Below are positions 54,898 to 63,789 of a stretch of DNA of 64,000 nucleotides, piece after piece. Position 1 is the stretch's first letter. Each line of letters opens with the position of its first letter. The position numbers were made by a program, and so were the translations under genes. The DNA lies in assembly GCA_031181585.1 (NCBI GenBank), contig JAPSKP010000001.1, forward strand, positions 112,939 through 176,938, in the 5' to 3' direction. This DNA comes from Lysinibacillus sp. (GTDB lineage Bacteria > Bacillota > Bacilli > Bacillales_A > Planococcaceae). The notes under the pieces are model-generated. The model was not told the DNA's origin, ran no database searches, and was given only the letters and a program-made list of their open reading frames with translations.

Positions 54898-56289
54898 TTA
54901 TTTGCTAGCTAATTTCACAATTGCTTCTGCATAAATTGCAGCTGCCTTTATTAGATTTTCTAGAACAACATATTCATCTGCCTGATGTGCAACATCTGGC
55001 TCACCTGGATACAACATGCCGAATGCCACGCCTTTTTTCATTACTCGGGCATATGTACCTCCACCTGTTGATAGAACTTTTGAAAAATCCTTTGTATGCT
55101 TTTGGTATACAGAAAGCAGCGTTTGTACCAGTTCATCATCTTCCGGAACGTAATGCGGCTTGGAGTCGCCTGCTACATCAAGAACAAAAGGCTTGGTAGT
55201 CATCAGCTGCTGGATGTCAGTCATCTTTTCTTCGAAAGGATAAGTCACAGAATAACGCATGCTTACTTCAATGACGCCGCCTTTTTCTCCAAAAGATACC
55301 AGCCCCGGGTTTAATGTCGTTTCCCCGGACATAGCATCAAAATAATTAAAGCCTAATGCTTTTCCTGTATGGTCTCCGTAAAATACATCCGTAACGAACT
55401 GTACAAATTGCGCACCTGCGCCAACCTTCAGCTCTGTTGTTAAAAACTTAGCCAAAAGTACTGCAGCATTACACCCTTTTTCAGGCTCCATGGCATGGGC
55501 TGATTTTCCTTTAACAGTTATTATATAGCGGTCACCTTCTAAATTTAAAGTACCTTCCGCATTATTTTCTGATAAAAAATTCTGAAACTTCAAACCAATG
55601 TTTCCGGATGCTCGGTTAAGTACTGCAATTGCTGTTTCAGGAACCATATTAATACGTTTACCTGCCGTAAAAGAAAATAAATTTTCTTCTTCCGGTGCTT
55701 GTTTTTGGGAAAAGACTAGATGAGCAATCCCCTTTTCAGCGTTAATAAGCGGGAAATCAGCATCAGGTGCAAAGCCGATTGTCGGCATCTCCTCTTTTTC
55801 GAAATAATGGTCTACACAGCGGAAGCCGCTTTCTTCATCAGAACCTACAATCAGCCGTACCCGTTTATTTAGTTGAATACCGGCATCTTTCACTAGCTTC
55901 ATCGCAAGCCATGCAGCCATTGTCGGGCCTTTATCATCAATGGCACCCCGTGCGTACAGTTTTCCGTCAACGATTTCGCCTTTGAATGGTGGATACGTCC
56001 AAGTAGAAGAGTCTCCTGCTGGTACTACGTCAACATGACATAAGATCCCAAGCAGTTCTTCTCCCTGCCCCATTTCAATGTGACCGGCCATATTATCAAT
56101 ATTTTTCACCGTCATGTTTTGCTCACGGCCCTTTTCCAGCATAAACTGCAGGGCAGCTAGAGGACCAGGGCCAAATGGTGCGTCTGGCGTTGCTTTTTCT
56201 TCCTCCAGAACACTTTCGATCTGCAGTAGTTCCCGCAGTTCCCCAATCAGCTCTTCTTCTCTATTTTTCGCTAATTTGTACCAATCCAA
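54898..56289 (-). CDS. pepV: Dipeptidase PepV (M20 family)
   Basis: The 463-residue zinc dipeptidase has GILCHVDVVPAGDSSTW (metal His/Asp), ARGAIDDKGPTMAAWLA, VGSDEESGFRCVDHYF (catalytic Glu), and a lid domain in the middle. The start is TTG at 56289 (MDWYKLAKNREE), because AGAGAGG lies about 8 bases upstream, while a GTG at 56298 overlaps that site. It forms a unit with dat. Confidence 0.92.
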   Translation of the reverse strand: MDWYKLAKNREEELIGELRELLQIESVLEEEKATPDAPFGPGPLAALQFMLEKGREQNMTVKNIDNMAGHIEMGQGEELLGILCHVDVVPAGDSSTWTYPPFKGEIVDGKLYARGAIDDKGPTMAAWLAMKLVKDAGIQLNKRVRLIVGSDEESGFRCVDHYFEKEEMPTIGFAPDADFPLINAEKGIAHLVFSQKQAPEEENLFSFTAGKRINMVPETAIAVLNRASGNIGLKFQNFLSENNAEGTLNLEGDRYIITVKGKSAHAMEPEKGCNAAVLLAKFLTTELKVGAGAQFVQFVTDVFYGDHTGKALGFNYFDAMSGETTLNPGLVSFGEKGGVIEVSMRYSVTYPFEEKMTDIQQLMTTKPFVLDVAGDSKPHYVPEDDELVQTLLSVYQKHTKDFSKVLSTGGGTYARVMKKGVAFGMLYPGEPDVAHQADEYVVLENLIKAAAIYAEAIVKLASK

Positions 56290-56443
56290 TTTGAACACCT
56301 CTCTTACTAATATCGCTATTTTACTCCTATTGAGCGAAATTACAACCTCTATCCTCTAATATGTACAAAACATTAGGCTTATTAAATAGCGGTTGTAGAC
56401 TTGTGTTGTCAAACGAAAATTCTTAATCTTTACATACTATATA

Positions 56444-56472
56444 TAGAAATTTCATTGATTTTTCGCTATAAT
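56444..56472 (+). promoter_or_regulatory. ytzE promoter
   Basis: TAGAAA (56444-56449), 17-bp spacer, perfect TATAAT (56467-56472). The -35 is weak. Confidence 0.55.
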
Positions 56473-56479
56473 AATGATA

Positions 56480-56497
56480 TCAGAATATTTGTTCTGA
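56480..56497. promoter_or_regulatory. Candidate ytzE operator
   Basis: TCAGAA-N6-TTCTGA, a perfect inverted repeat at the transcription start; outer bases extend the symmetry (ATaTCAGAA ... TTCTGAaAT). Confidence 0.55.
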
Positions 56498-56616
56498 AAT
56501 AATCTATATGAAAAGGGGCTGTCTAAGGCAGAAATCTAAAGCCTTTGCGTACCCAAACGCAACTTGTCGTCCGCTAGTCTTTGCCATGAGAACTAAGATG
56601 AAGGAGTGGTTCATTA
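56498..56616 (+). other. Structured ytzE leader
   Basis: A 119-base leader, GC-richer than its surroundings, holding small hairpins AAGGC...GCCTT and GCGT-ACCCAA-ACGC. It ends in AAGGAG ten bases before the ATG. A CTAGTCT motif here recurs, inverted, in the element at 16-95. No known riboswitch was recognised. Confidence 0.4.
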
Positions 56617-56841
56617 ATGATGAAACCAACTACTGACAGAATGCTTAATCGTATTAAAGACGTGTACATGTTCATTCTTACTAAAGGAGAAGTATCTACA
56701 CAGGATTTAGTCGAAGAGTTCAACATCACTCCTCGCACCATTCAAAGAGATTTGAATGTGTTAGCCTTTAATGACTTGGTAATGAGCCCGAGTCGAGGCA
56801 AATGGACAACGACGAATAAAAAAGTAAAGTTAACTTCATAA
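56617..56841 (+). CDS. ytzE: Small DeoR-type HTH regulator YtzE
   Basis: The 74-residue lone helix-turn-helix of the DeoR class (EVSTQDLVEEFNITPRTIQRDLNVLAFNDLV) has no effector domain. It matches B. subtilis YtzE in size, N-terminus (MKPTTDRMLNRIK) and place next to rsuA-like. Its target is unknown. The leader is long and a palindrome covers the transcription start, which suggests autoregulation. ATG 56617 or 56620 both possible. Confidence 0.9.
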   Translation: MMKPTTDRMLNRIKDVYMFILTKGEVSTQDLVEEFNITPRTIQRDLNVLAFNDLVMSPSRGKWTTTNKKVKLTS

Positions 56842-56864
56842 GAAAAGACAACAATGAGATAAAG

Positions 56865-56900
56865 AAAAGAATGCTCCTTTCGTCGGGGAGCATTCTTTTT
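56865..56900. terminator. Bidirectional terminator, ytzE / rsuA-like
   Basis: AAGAATGCTCC / GGAGCATTCTT with a 9-base loop between convergent genes and a T-run on both strands. Confidence 0.92.
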
Positions 56901-56901
56901 G

Positions 56902-57621
56902 CTATGATTCTCTATGTGTTGTTAAAGCAGCCAGCTCTTCTTCTGTTAACTCCCGGTAATCACCGAGTTCAAGCATCTCATCAAGCACAAGCGGCCCCAT
57001 GGAAAGACGTTTTAAATAGGTCACCTTTTTACCAACAGCCTCAAACATCCTTTTTACCTGATGAAATTTCCCCTCCTGAATCGTTAATTCAATCTCTGAC
57101 ACATCATCCGATTTTAAAATGACCAATTCCCCCGGCTTCGTTACGTAGCCATCATCTAATTCTACACCCTGACGGAACGCTGCGATATCTGCCTCTGTTA
57201 CGACACCTTCTACCGTTGCATAGTACGTTTTCGGCACATGCTTTTTTGGGGAGAGAAGGTTGTGGGATAGGTTGCCGTCATTCGTGATGAGCAGCAGACC
57301 TTCCGTATCCTTATCAAGGCGTCCTACAGGAAACGGCTTGAAATGTTGTGCCAGTGGATCGAGCAGGTCTATGACCGTTTCATCATAACGATCCTCTGTT
57401 GCCGAGATGACACCTGGCGGCTTATTCATCATGAGGTAAATGAACTCGGTATAGATGACACGCTCACCATATACCGAGACATCCTGCTGGTCGGGATCTA
57501 CCTTCATTGCAGCATCCTTTACAACGATCCCATCAATTGTCACAGCTTTCTCTTTTAAAAGCTGTTTCACTTCTTTCCGCGAACCATAGCCCATATTTGC
57601 TAATAATTTATCTAAACGCAT
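56902..57621 (-). CDS. RsuA-family rRNA pseudouridine synthase
   Basis: The 239-residue protein has an N-terminal S4 RNA-binding domain (MRLDKLLANMGYGSRKEVKQLLKEKAV) and a catalytic core with the Asp motif PVGRLDKDTEGLLLITNDG and KTYYATVEG. The family makes a single pseudouridine in small-subunit rRNA (position 516 in E. coli). It corresponds to ytzG of B. subtilis. It lies 11 bp after murJ and is probably co-transcribed. Confidence 0.92.
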   Translation of the reverse strand: MRLDKLLANMGYGSRKEVKQLLKEKAVTIDGIVVKDAAMKVDPDQQDVSVYGERVIYTEFIYLMMNKPPGVISATEDRYDETVIDLLDPLAQHFKPFPVGRLDKDTEGLLLITNDGNLSHNLLSPKKHVPKTYYATVEGVVTEADIAAFRQGVELDDGYVTKPGELVILKSDDVSEIELTIQEGKFHQVKRMFEAVGKKVTYLKRLSMGPLVLDEMLELGDYRELTEEELAALTTHRES

Positions 57622-57632
57622 ACCGCGTCCTC

Positions 57633-59246
57633 CTATTTGAACCCTAATTTATTTGCAATTTTTGTTACCTTTGCTCCAAGTAATTTTTGTGCAAGCCCTA
57701 TCCGCAGTGATATAAAGCCATAGATAGCTGCTCCAACTCCTGCCCCCAGGATACAGTAGATAAGGGCCGTCATTTTAGAGTCATCTGCAAGGAATGTATT
57801 CAGCAGAGCAGTTACACCCGCAACACTTGCAGCCATAATGCCCGATAAAATAAAAATAAGCAAAATACGGCGTTTTACCATGGCTGATTTATAATTTAGA
57901 GCTTTATGAATAACGACGATATTAATTATAATTGTTACCCCGTAGCCAAGACCCGTTGCTAATATGGCACCATCCACTTCCAGCCATTTAATTAAAGGAA
58001 TATTTAAAACAAGCTTAACTAGAACACCTGTCAATAAACTGAATACAATCCATTTTTGGTAATCAATCCCCTGTAAAAGTGCTGCTGTCACTGTAAATAA
58101 TGCAAACAATATCGCAATTGGAGCATAATGGGCAAGAACAAGCGTCCCCATCTCACTTTGCTCATATAGAATATGGTAGATATAAGGAGCTAAAATCACA
58201 ATTCCAACGGTAGCCGGAATGGTAATAAACAATAGCACCTGATACGTCTTATCCATTGCATTTCGCAGGGAGCCTAATTTTCCAAGCGTATAATATTCTG
58301 TAATTGTCGGAATTAATGCCATTGAAAAGCCTGTCGCCAACATAACGGGGATCATGACAATTTTATGCGTCAGGAAATTCAGCATCGTGAAGTATGTATC
58401 CGTCACCTTTGCTAAACCGATCGACGTCATTGCACTGTTAAACGTAAGCATATCAACTAGCTGAAATAAAGGGTTAGCTAGACCGACGAAGACGATAGGA
58501 ATCGAATATTTCAATAATTCTCTATATAAGCTCGATAGCGGTACTTTTTCCTCTGGTGCAGTACTCACCGCTAGTTTTTCATCAAATTCCGGCTTGTGTT
58601 TTTTCCAGAAACGGAACAGTATAAAAAGACTGGCTATAGCTCCAATGAAAGCCGCAAAGACAGCAAAGTTTATGGCTGCCGCCGGTGTACCATCCAATAG
58701 GACAATGACGATAAAGGAGCCGCCAAGCAGGATGATAATGCGTGCAATCTGTTCAACGAGCTGGGAAACGGAGGTAGGCATATAATGTCCGTATCCTTGA
58801 AAAAAACCTCGGACTAAACTCATAAATGGAACGACAAGTAAGGCAAAGCTTACCCACTGGATAACGTCTGCAACTTCTCCAACACTATATATTTGCTCAT
58901 CATCATTAATAACGATATGGGCAATTGGAGATGATAAAAGATTTAACAATAGGAATCCGCCGATTCCGCTTAGGATCATTAACTTCGTACTGGAACGAAG
59001 CAGTCTTCTTCCAGTCTCATAATCACCCAATGCATTGTACTTTGAAACAAATTTCGATACCGCAAGCGGCAACCCCGAAATAGCAATCGATAGCATGATG
59101 TTATATGGAATATACGCATATTGGTACAGCCCTATATTTTCCTCTCCTACAATAGCGTAAAACGGAAAAATATAAATAAGGCCCAATATTTTAGATAAAA
59201 ATAGGCCGATTGTTAAAATCGCCGTGCCTTTCATCAATGAGGACAT
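57633..59246 (-). CDS. murJ: Lipid II flippase MurJ (YtgP)
   Basis: The 537-residue MOP-superfamily membrane protein has about 14 helices, begins SSLMKGTAILTIGLFLSKILGLIYIFPFY and carries YLYQYAY-like and SGLPLAVSKFVS motifs (seen as LYQYAYIPYN and ISGLPLAVSKFVSKY). B. subtilis YtgP is the known MurJ, which flips lipid II for wall synthesis. The ATG at 59246 has GGAAGGG upstream; a longer frame to 59330 lacks support. Confidence 0.93.
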   Translation of the reverse strand: MSSLMKGTAILTIGLFLSKILGLIYIFPFYAIVGEENIGLYQYAYIPYNIMLSIAISGLPLAVSKFVSKYNALGDYETGRRLLRSSTKLMILSGIGGFLLLNLLSSPIAHIVINDDEQIYSVGEVADVIQWVSFALLVVPFMSLVRGFFQGYGHYMPTSVSQLVEQIARIIILLGGSFIVIVLLDGTPAAAINFAVFAAFIGAIASLFILFRFWKKHKPEFDEKLAVSTAPEEKVPLSSLYRELLKYSIPIVFVGLANPLFQLVDMLTFNSAMTSIGLAKVTDTYFTMLNFLTHKIVMIPVMLATGFSMALIPTITEYYTLGKLGSLRNAMDKTYQVLLFITIPATVGIVILAPYIYHILYEQSEMGTLVLAHYAPIAILFALFTVTAALLQGIDYQKWIVFSLLTGVLVKLVLNIPLIKWLEVDGAILATGLGYGVTIIINIVVIHKALNYKSAMVKRRILLIFILSGIMAASVAGVTALLNTFLADDSKMTALIYCILGAGVGAAIYGFISLRIGLAQKLLGAKVTKIANKLGFK

Positions 59247-59394
59247 AAAACCCTTCCAATCTATATGGAGATACCATTTTGTAAAAAACAATCCACCTGT
59301 TAGTTTACATGGATGAACACATTTACTCAATTCATTTCTTCTATTCGTGTATAATAATAATTACACAAATCGACAAAGAAAGTGAGTCATATTT

Positions 59395-60648
59395 ATGATA
59401 GATGTAATTGTAATCGGCGGAGGACCATCTGGTTTAATGGCCGCCATAGCTGCTGCCGAGCAAAATAAAAAAGTAATGCTTCTGGAAAAGGGCGGAAAAG
59501 TCGGAAAAAAACTAGCGATTTCAGGTGGAGGCAGATGTAATGTCACGAACCGCCTGCCAGTTGAAGAAATCGTTAAGCACATCCCTGGAAATGGACGCTT
59601 CTTATATAGCCCGTTCACCATCTATAATAACGAAGATATCATTTCTTTCTTCGAAGGTCTCGGCGTGAAACTAAAAGAAGAAGATCACGGCCGCATGTTT
59701 CCAGTATCAAACCGAGCGCAGGATGTTGTAGATGCCTTGATTCAGGAAATGAAACGGTTAAAGGTAGAAGTATGTCTTCATACCCCTGTTACGAAAATCT
59801 TGATGGATGAAGAAAAAATCTATGGCGTTCGTTTAGAAGATGGTTCGGAAATACGGGCAAAGGCTGTCGTAGTAGCAGTGGGTGGAAAAGCTGTACCACA
59901 GACTGGTTCCACGGGCGACGGTTATCCTTGGGCTGAACGTGCCGGCCATACGGTCACAGAATTATATCCTACAGAGGTGCCCGTTACTTCAAAGGAGCCC
60001 TTTATCCAATCACGAGAGTTACAGGGACTAGCACTACGAGATGTTGCTGTATCTGTGTTGAACAAAAAAGGCAAGCCGATCATTACCCATCAAATGGACA
60101 TGTTGTTTACACACTTTGGCTTGAGCGGCCCTGCTATTTTACGCTGCAGCCAGTTTATTGTGAAGGAAAAAAAGAAAAATGGCGCTCCCGTCCAAGTACG
60201 TATTCAATCACTCATCGATCACAATGAAGAGACGTGCCTGCAAATGCTGAATACATCAATTAAAGCAGAGCCTAAAAAAGCTGTAAAGAATCTTTGGAAA
60301 TCCCTTGTTCCGGAACGCTGGCTGCTCTTCCTATTAGATCGTGCCGGAATTGACGCCTCCTTGACAGGCATCGAGCTTTCCCAGGAAAAGCTTCGTGCAT
60401 TCGCACGAGAATTAGTTGGTTTCACAATGGAGGTGCACGGGACACAGTCTATTGAAAAAGCATTCGTGACAGGTGGAGGTGTATCAGTAAAGGAAATCGA
60501 CCCGAAAACGATGGCTTCCAAAATGAAAGATGGCCTGTACTTCTGCGGAGAAATACTTGATATCCACGGTTATACAGGCGGTTATAATATCACTTCTGCT
60601 CTTGTGACAGGGCGCATTGCCGGCATGAGCGCTGGAGCCAGCTGCTAG
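59395..60648 (+). CDS. ytfP: BaiN/HI0933-family flavoprotein YtfP
   Basis: The 417-residue FAD-dependent oxidoreductase-like protein has the FAD loop [38 protein letters not shown] and the closing [24 protein letters not shown]. Family substrate is unknown. It is divergent from murJ across 148 bp. A shared terminator follows. Confidence 0.92.
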   Translation: MIDVIVIGGGPSGLMAAIAAAEQNKKVMLLEKGGKVGKKLAISGGGRCNVTNRLPVEEIVKHIPGNGRFLYSPFTIYNNEDIISFFEGLGVKLKEEDHGRMFPVSNRAQDVVDALIQEMKRLKVEVCLHTPVTKILMDEEKIYGVRLEDGSEIRAKAVVVAVGGKAVPQTGSTGDGYPWAERAGHTVTELYPTEVPVTSKEPFIQSRELQGLALRDVAVSVLNKKGKPIITHQMDMLFTHFGLSGPAILRCSQFIVKEKKKNGAPVQVRIQSLIDHNEETCLQMLNTSIKAEPKKAVKNLWKSLVPERWLLFLLDRAGIDASLTGIELSQEKLRAFARELVGFTMEVHGTQSIEKAFVTGGGVSVKEIDPKTMASKMKDGLYFCGEILDIHGYTGGYNITSALVTGRIAGMSAGASC

Positions 60649-60691
60649 ACATCCCATATCTATATCAGAATAAGACACTGGAAATAAGCCC

Positions 60692-60731
60692 AAAAAACAC
60701 CTTTTCCCTTGAGTGGAAAAATGGTGTTTTT
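60692..60731. terminator. ytfP terminator
   Basis: AAAACACC...GGTGTTTT with an inner TTTTCC/GGAAAA stem and TTTTT at the end. Confidence 0.88.
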
Positions 60732-60956
60732 GGTATGATAAAAATTGGTTTACATTACGGATGCGCCTTCCTCGGGTATGGTCTGAGCCTGTAATAGCAG
60801 CCATCATACTATTCCTGCAGGAAGCTTTGCTCCGCATCGAAAGCTTAGCGGCAGATGCACTCGACCCTACACTTCAATCATTTTCGAAAACATCAAATTC
60901 TTATTGTACATTGATGCGAATTTTCTTGCGGTTTGTACTTATACTCCAGTCTCTTC
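60732..60956. other. Gene-free stretch with a GC-richer block
   Basis: Bases about 60745-60885 are GC-richer than neighbouring intergenic DNA. Both strands keep an open frame (plus: ...RLPRVWSEPVIAAIILFLQEALLRI; minus: ...KLSMRSKASCRNSMMAAI). Neither has a good ribosome site or a known family. A degraded gene end or dispersed repeat is possible. Confidence 0.35.
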
Positions 60957-62135
60957 TTAATATACCTTTTCCCCTTCGCTATTATAGTAGTCGTAATGAA
61001 AAGAATTGAAGTTTTCCGGCTTTATGATGGCGCGAATAGCTGGTTTCCCCTCTTCTATTTCCACCGGTATGACCGTACCTTCATTCTCATATTCCCCTAC
61101 CAGATTAATTGTGGCAATTGCATGTCCTTCATGAACAGCAATGACTTGACGTCTCCACTGAGATTGTAAAGCATCCATAACATGTTCTTTACCTGTCTTC
61201 ACGTCCCATAAGACATAGCCATTCTCGTTTTTCAGGAAATGGGCAAAATAATTTAATCCTTCTGCCGTCGTAATTAAAGCATAACGATGATTTCCGAAGG
61301 TAGCTGCATCTGTTAGACGTGGCCCTTCAAGTTCTTCTTCCTCTAGTACAGCAGCTATGATAGATGTTTCATCATATGCGTATTTTTCCGCAGCGGGCAT
61401 TAAAAAAGGTACTACACACATTAGAATAATCAGCAGCGGAATTGCCTTGAAGAACCAATTGCTTTTCATCCGTACATTGAGAATAAAGAGAGCACCAAAT
61501 CCGATGATAATCCATATTAAAACTGATTGATTGTGTTTCGACATCGAGCCAAAATAGGTATTTAAAAGCCAGCTTTGTTCTTGATTGCTGGAGATAAAGG
61601 GCTTATCAGGAAAAAATTCTTCATAGGTCTGTACAAGCGAAGCAGATTGCCTGCGGATCTCATTAAAGCTTGTTATGTTAGGAATAGGCGGCTCCGCTCC
61701 TTGCACTTCTATTCTCCATAAATACATGTAATACAGTAGTGCTGATAGATCCCGCCGCTCCCTTGGTGTCAGCTCAGGAGAACGATAAAAGGCGCTTTCC
61801 CCGCTTTCAATTGCTCGCTGCAGCAGCCAGTCACTCTCAGATAAATACGCCATAATCGCTTTTTCATCGTCCGTCACCATAGCAGCCGCAAATCTTTCCA
61901 TATACGCCGTCTCTACTGTTTCAGGTGCCTCCTCTGTACTGATGGAAATATGTTGAGACGGTTGTACTAAAGAAAACAGCAAGATTACCGCCATTATTGT
62001 CACTGCGATAGCTACAGCGAACGGCCCTTTTCTGCCTCTTATTCTTCTGGCAGCTTTCATAATCTCCTGTTTCCTATGTTTAGAAAAATGCCCTTCTCCG
62101 TATACTTCCCCCATTGCCTTACGAATCGGATCCAT
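60957..62135 (-). CDS. Membrane anti-sigma factor-like protein
   Basis: The 392-residue protein has a short cytosolic N-terminus (about 1-37), a helix at 38-60, an extracellular part (61-205) with VETAYMERFAAAMVTDDEKAIMAYL, two more helices (about 207-240), and a C-terminal domain. It overlaps the ECF sigma gene by 17 bp and is probably its anti-sigma or sensor. No RsiV-like or zinc (ZAS) motif is visible, so the type is unclear. Confidence 0.72.
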   Translation of the reverse strand: MDPIRKAMGEVYGEGHFSKHRKQEIMKAARRIRGRKGPFAVAIAVTIMAVILLFSLVQPSQHISISTEEAPETVETAYMERFAAAMVTDDEKAIMAYLSESDWLLQRAIESGESAFYRSPELTPRERRDLSALLYYMYLWRIEVQGAEPPIPNITSFNEIRRQSASLVQTYEEFFPDKPFISSNQEQSWLLNTYFGSMSKHNQSVLIWIIIGFGALFILNVRMKSNWFFKAIPLLIILMCVVPFLMPAAEKYAYDETSIIAAVLEEEELEGPRLTDAATFGNHRYALITTAEGLNYFAHFLKNENGYVLWDVKTGKEHVMDALQSQWRRQVIAVHEGHAIATINLVGEYENEGTVIPVEIEEGKPAIRAIIKPENFNSFHYDYYNSEGEKVY

Positions 62136-62652
62136 ATGGTTCCTCTCCCCCCTGTAAAGATATCCCTAGCATTTGTCTTGCCCTTCTCAATCTTGTCTTT
62201 ACTGTGTTAATCGGAAGGTTTAAAATAACACCTGTTTCCTCCAGAGACATTTCGCCAAAATGGAAAACGATAATGACATCCTTGTATTTGGGCGGCAGCT
62301 GCTCGATTGCTGACACGAGCCTTGCTGAGTCGTCCATACTGATGACGACTTGCTCTGTTGACCTGTCTGTGTGTAAAAGCTTCTGAAAGGCATTCGTGAT
62401 CGTAACTTTTTTATATTTCCAGCTCATCAAATAATCATGGCAGACGTTAATTGCAATGCGATATAAAAACGTCTTGATATTTGCCTCTCCGCGAAATGTA
62501 TGAAGGGAACGGAAAAATCTTAAGAAGCTATCCTGCGTCAAGTCCTCTGCTGTCTGCCAATTGCGTACATATGTATAACAAAGTTTCACGATATCATCGC
62601 CATACTGATCCATCGTCTCTATCAACCTTCGTTCTCGTTCCTCTGGTTCCAC
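62119..62652 (-). CDS. ECF sigma factor
   Basis: The 177-residue sigma-70-family factor has region 2 (DDIVKLCYTYVRNWQTAEDLTQDSFLRFFR...IKTFLYRIAINVCHDYL) and region 4 (AIEQLPPKYKDVIIVFHFGEMSLEETGVILNLPINTVKTRLRRARQML). The start is GTG with AAGGAGG 6 bases upstream. An ECF-type promoter (TGAAAC, 17 bp, TGTC) lies upstream, so autoregulation is likely. Which of the Bacillus SigM/W/X/V types it matches is not settled. Confidence 0.92.
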   Translation of the reverse strand: MEPEERERRLIETMDQYGDDIVKLCYTYVRNWQTAEDLTQDSFLRFFRSLHTFRGEANIKTFLYRIAINVCHDYLMSWKYKKVTITNAFQKLLHTDRSTEQVVISMDDSARLVSAIEQLPPKYKDVIIVFHFGEMSLEETGVILNLPINTVKTRLRRARQMLGISLQGGEEPYGSDS

Positions 62653-62682
62653 AATCTCCCTCCTTCTTCTGGTCAGCCGTTA

Positions 62683-62709
62683 GACAGAACTTATTTTCAA
62701 AAAGTTTCA
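62683..62709 (-). promoter_or_regulatory. ECF-type autoregulatory promoter
   Basis: The minus strand has TGAAAC (62704-62709) then 17 bp and TGTCTAAC (62679-62686), close to the ECF pattern TGAAAC / CGTC. Confidence 0.7.
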
Positions 62710-62714
62710 CTTTA

Positions 62715-62749
62715 TATAAAAAAACTTGGCCCTCTTTGGACCAAGTTTT
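62715..62749 (-). terminator. SRPBCC gene terminator
   Basis: AAAACTTGG / CCAAGTTTT followed by TTTATATA on the minus strand. Confidence 0.92.
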
Positions 62750-62757
62750 CATTTCTT

Positions 62758-63207
62758 TTATGCAGTTGGTACTGTACTTTGGATAGTACGCGCTATTTTC
62801 TCTGTCAGGCGTGTCGTTACTTTCGGCAGCACCATTTTAATCATAGGTGTTAGTACCGCACCGGAAATACCGCCAGCGTTTACTTCCACCGTCCCTGTCA
62901 TTTTTGTGCCTTCTGCTATTTCTTCAGCTTGGAACTGGCCGCTGCCCGTGAAGTTGTCTGTCAGGCCTTTTAGCGTGAATTTAATGTTGTTCGGGCCATT
63001 AAATTCAATAATATCTAATTCCATCTGTACCGTCTTTTTCAGACCCTTCATGCTGCCTTCAAATGTCCAGATAGACTTCTTTTCGTCAATCTGTTCATGT
63101 TCTTTATATGCTGGTACTAGTGTAGCCCACTGTTCGATTTTGCTTACGAAATCCCATACATTTTCAATGTTAGTCGGAACTGTTACTGTGTGTGATGCTT
63201 GTGCCAT
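62758..63207 (-). CDS. SRPBCC (CoxG-like) protein
   Basis: The 149-residue START/SRPBCC fold begins ASHTVTVPTNIENVWDFVSKIEQWATLVPAYKEHEQID, the pattern of CoxG-type proteins. CoxG assists CO dehydrogenase in aerobes, but no cox gene is near, so here it is best seen as a lipid- or ligand-binding protein of unknown role. It lies upstream of the ECF gene on the same strand but is separated by a terminator. Confidence 0.85.
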   Translation of the reverse strand: MAQASHTVTVPTNIENVWDFVSKIEQWATLVPAYKEHEQIDEKKSIWTFEGSMKGLKKTVQMELDIIEFNGPNNIKFTLKGLTDNFTGSGQFQAEEIAEGTKMTGTVEVNAGGISGAVLTPMIKMVLPKVTTRLTEKIARTIQSTVPTA

Positions 63208-63523
63208 ATTTATGCCAACTTTCTACTATTTTCTTTAGCTTCACCTACAGTTTACCTAAAAACTCTCCATTGGAAAATAGTTATTTTCACCTTTCATGCT
63301 CTAAAGTTAGGAAATTTCAGTATACAATTCATATTATTTTATACCTACCTCTTCTATACATAGCAGCATTGATACTGAAATCGCAAATACAACTATCCAT
63401 TCGAATAAAACAGCTTATCAGAAACAAAGTGACAGAGTCTCAGCTAAAATATATTTAGTTGAACCCTCAATAAAGTGAATTGCACCGTAACGGATTCCTT
63501 ACGATATAATCCCAGATTCACCC
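63208..63523. other. Gene-free stretch, 316 bp
   Basis: AT-rich, without a plausible gene. Near its right end GTGAAT...ATTCAC (about 63475-63520) encloses CGTAA...TTACG, a nested dyad with no T-run, possibly the transcript end of the small CxxC gene. The promoter of the SRPBCC gene must lie here but is not clear. Confidence 0.4.
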
Positions 63524-63694
63524 CTAATCCCGGTCAAATAAATATTTGCGGGCATCCGCTTCAATTCGCCGATCACAATCATCACAGGCAAACTTACCGT
63601 TTCGATTTTGCTTGTATTGTTGATACTTTCTTGTGCCTTCAATCAATTTAAACGGCTTTTTACAATACATACAGTCTGCTTCATAATAAATCAT
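63524..63694 (-). CDS. Small CxxC zinc-ribbon protein, YlaI/DUF2197-like
   Basis: This 56-residue product, MIYYEADCMYCKKPFKL..., has two CxxC pairs (Cys8/Cys11 and Cys37/Cys40 in FACDDCDRR), which would bind one zinc. It resembles the YlaI (DUF2197) family in size and cysteine pattern. The ATG has GAGGAG 8 bases upstream. The role is unknown; it could bind nucleic acid or protein. Confidence 0.75.
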   Translation of the reverse strand: MIYYEADCMYCKKPFKLIEGTRKYQQYKQNRNGKFACDDCDRRIEADARKYLFDRD

Positions 63695-63750
63695 GGCTCT
63701 ACTCCTCTAATTATGATTATGTCTAGCATACATGAAAAACAGCAAATAAA

Positions 63751-63789
63751 AAAACAGTATTGGAACCCTATTGATTCCAATACCGTTTT
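63751..63789 (-). terminator. Terminator of the truncated gene
   Basis: AAAACGGTATTGGAA / TTCCAATACTGTTTT with one mismatch, followed on the minus strand by TTTATTTG. It overlaps the stop codon. Confidence 0.88.

Noticed and set aside
62758-63207. CO dehydrogenase locus suggested by the CoxG-like gene
   Set aside because: No cox genes nearby; SRPBCC proteins of this type occur widely without CO dehydrogenase.
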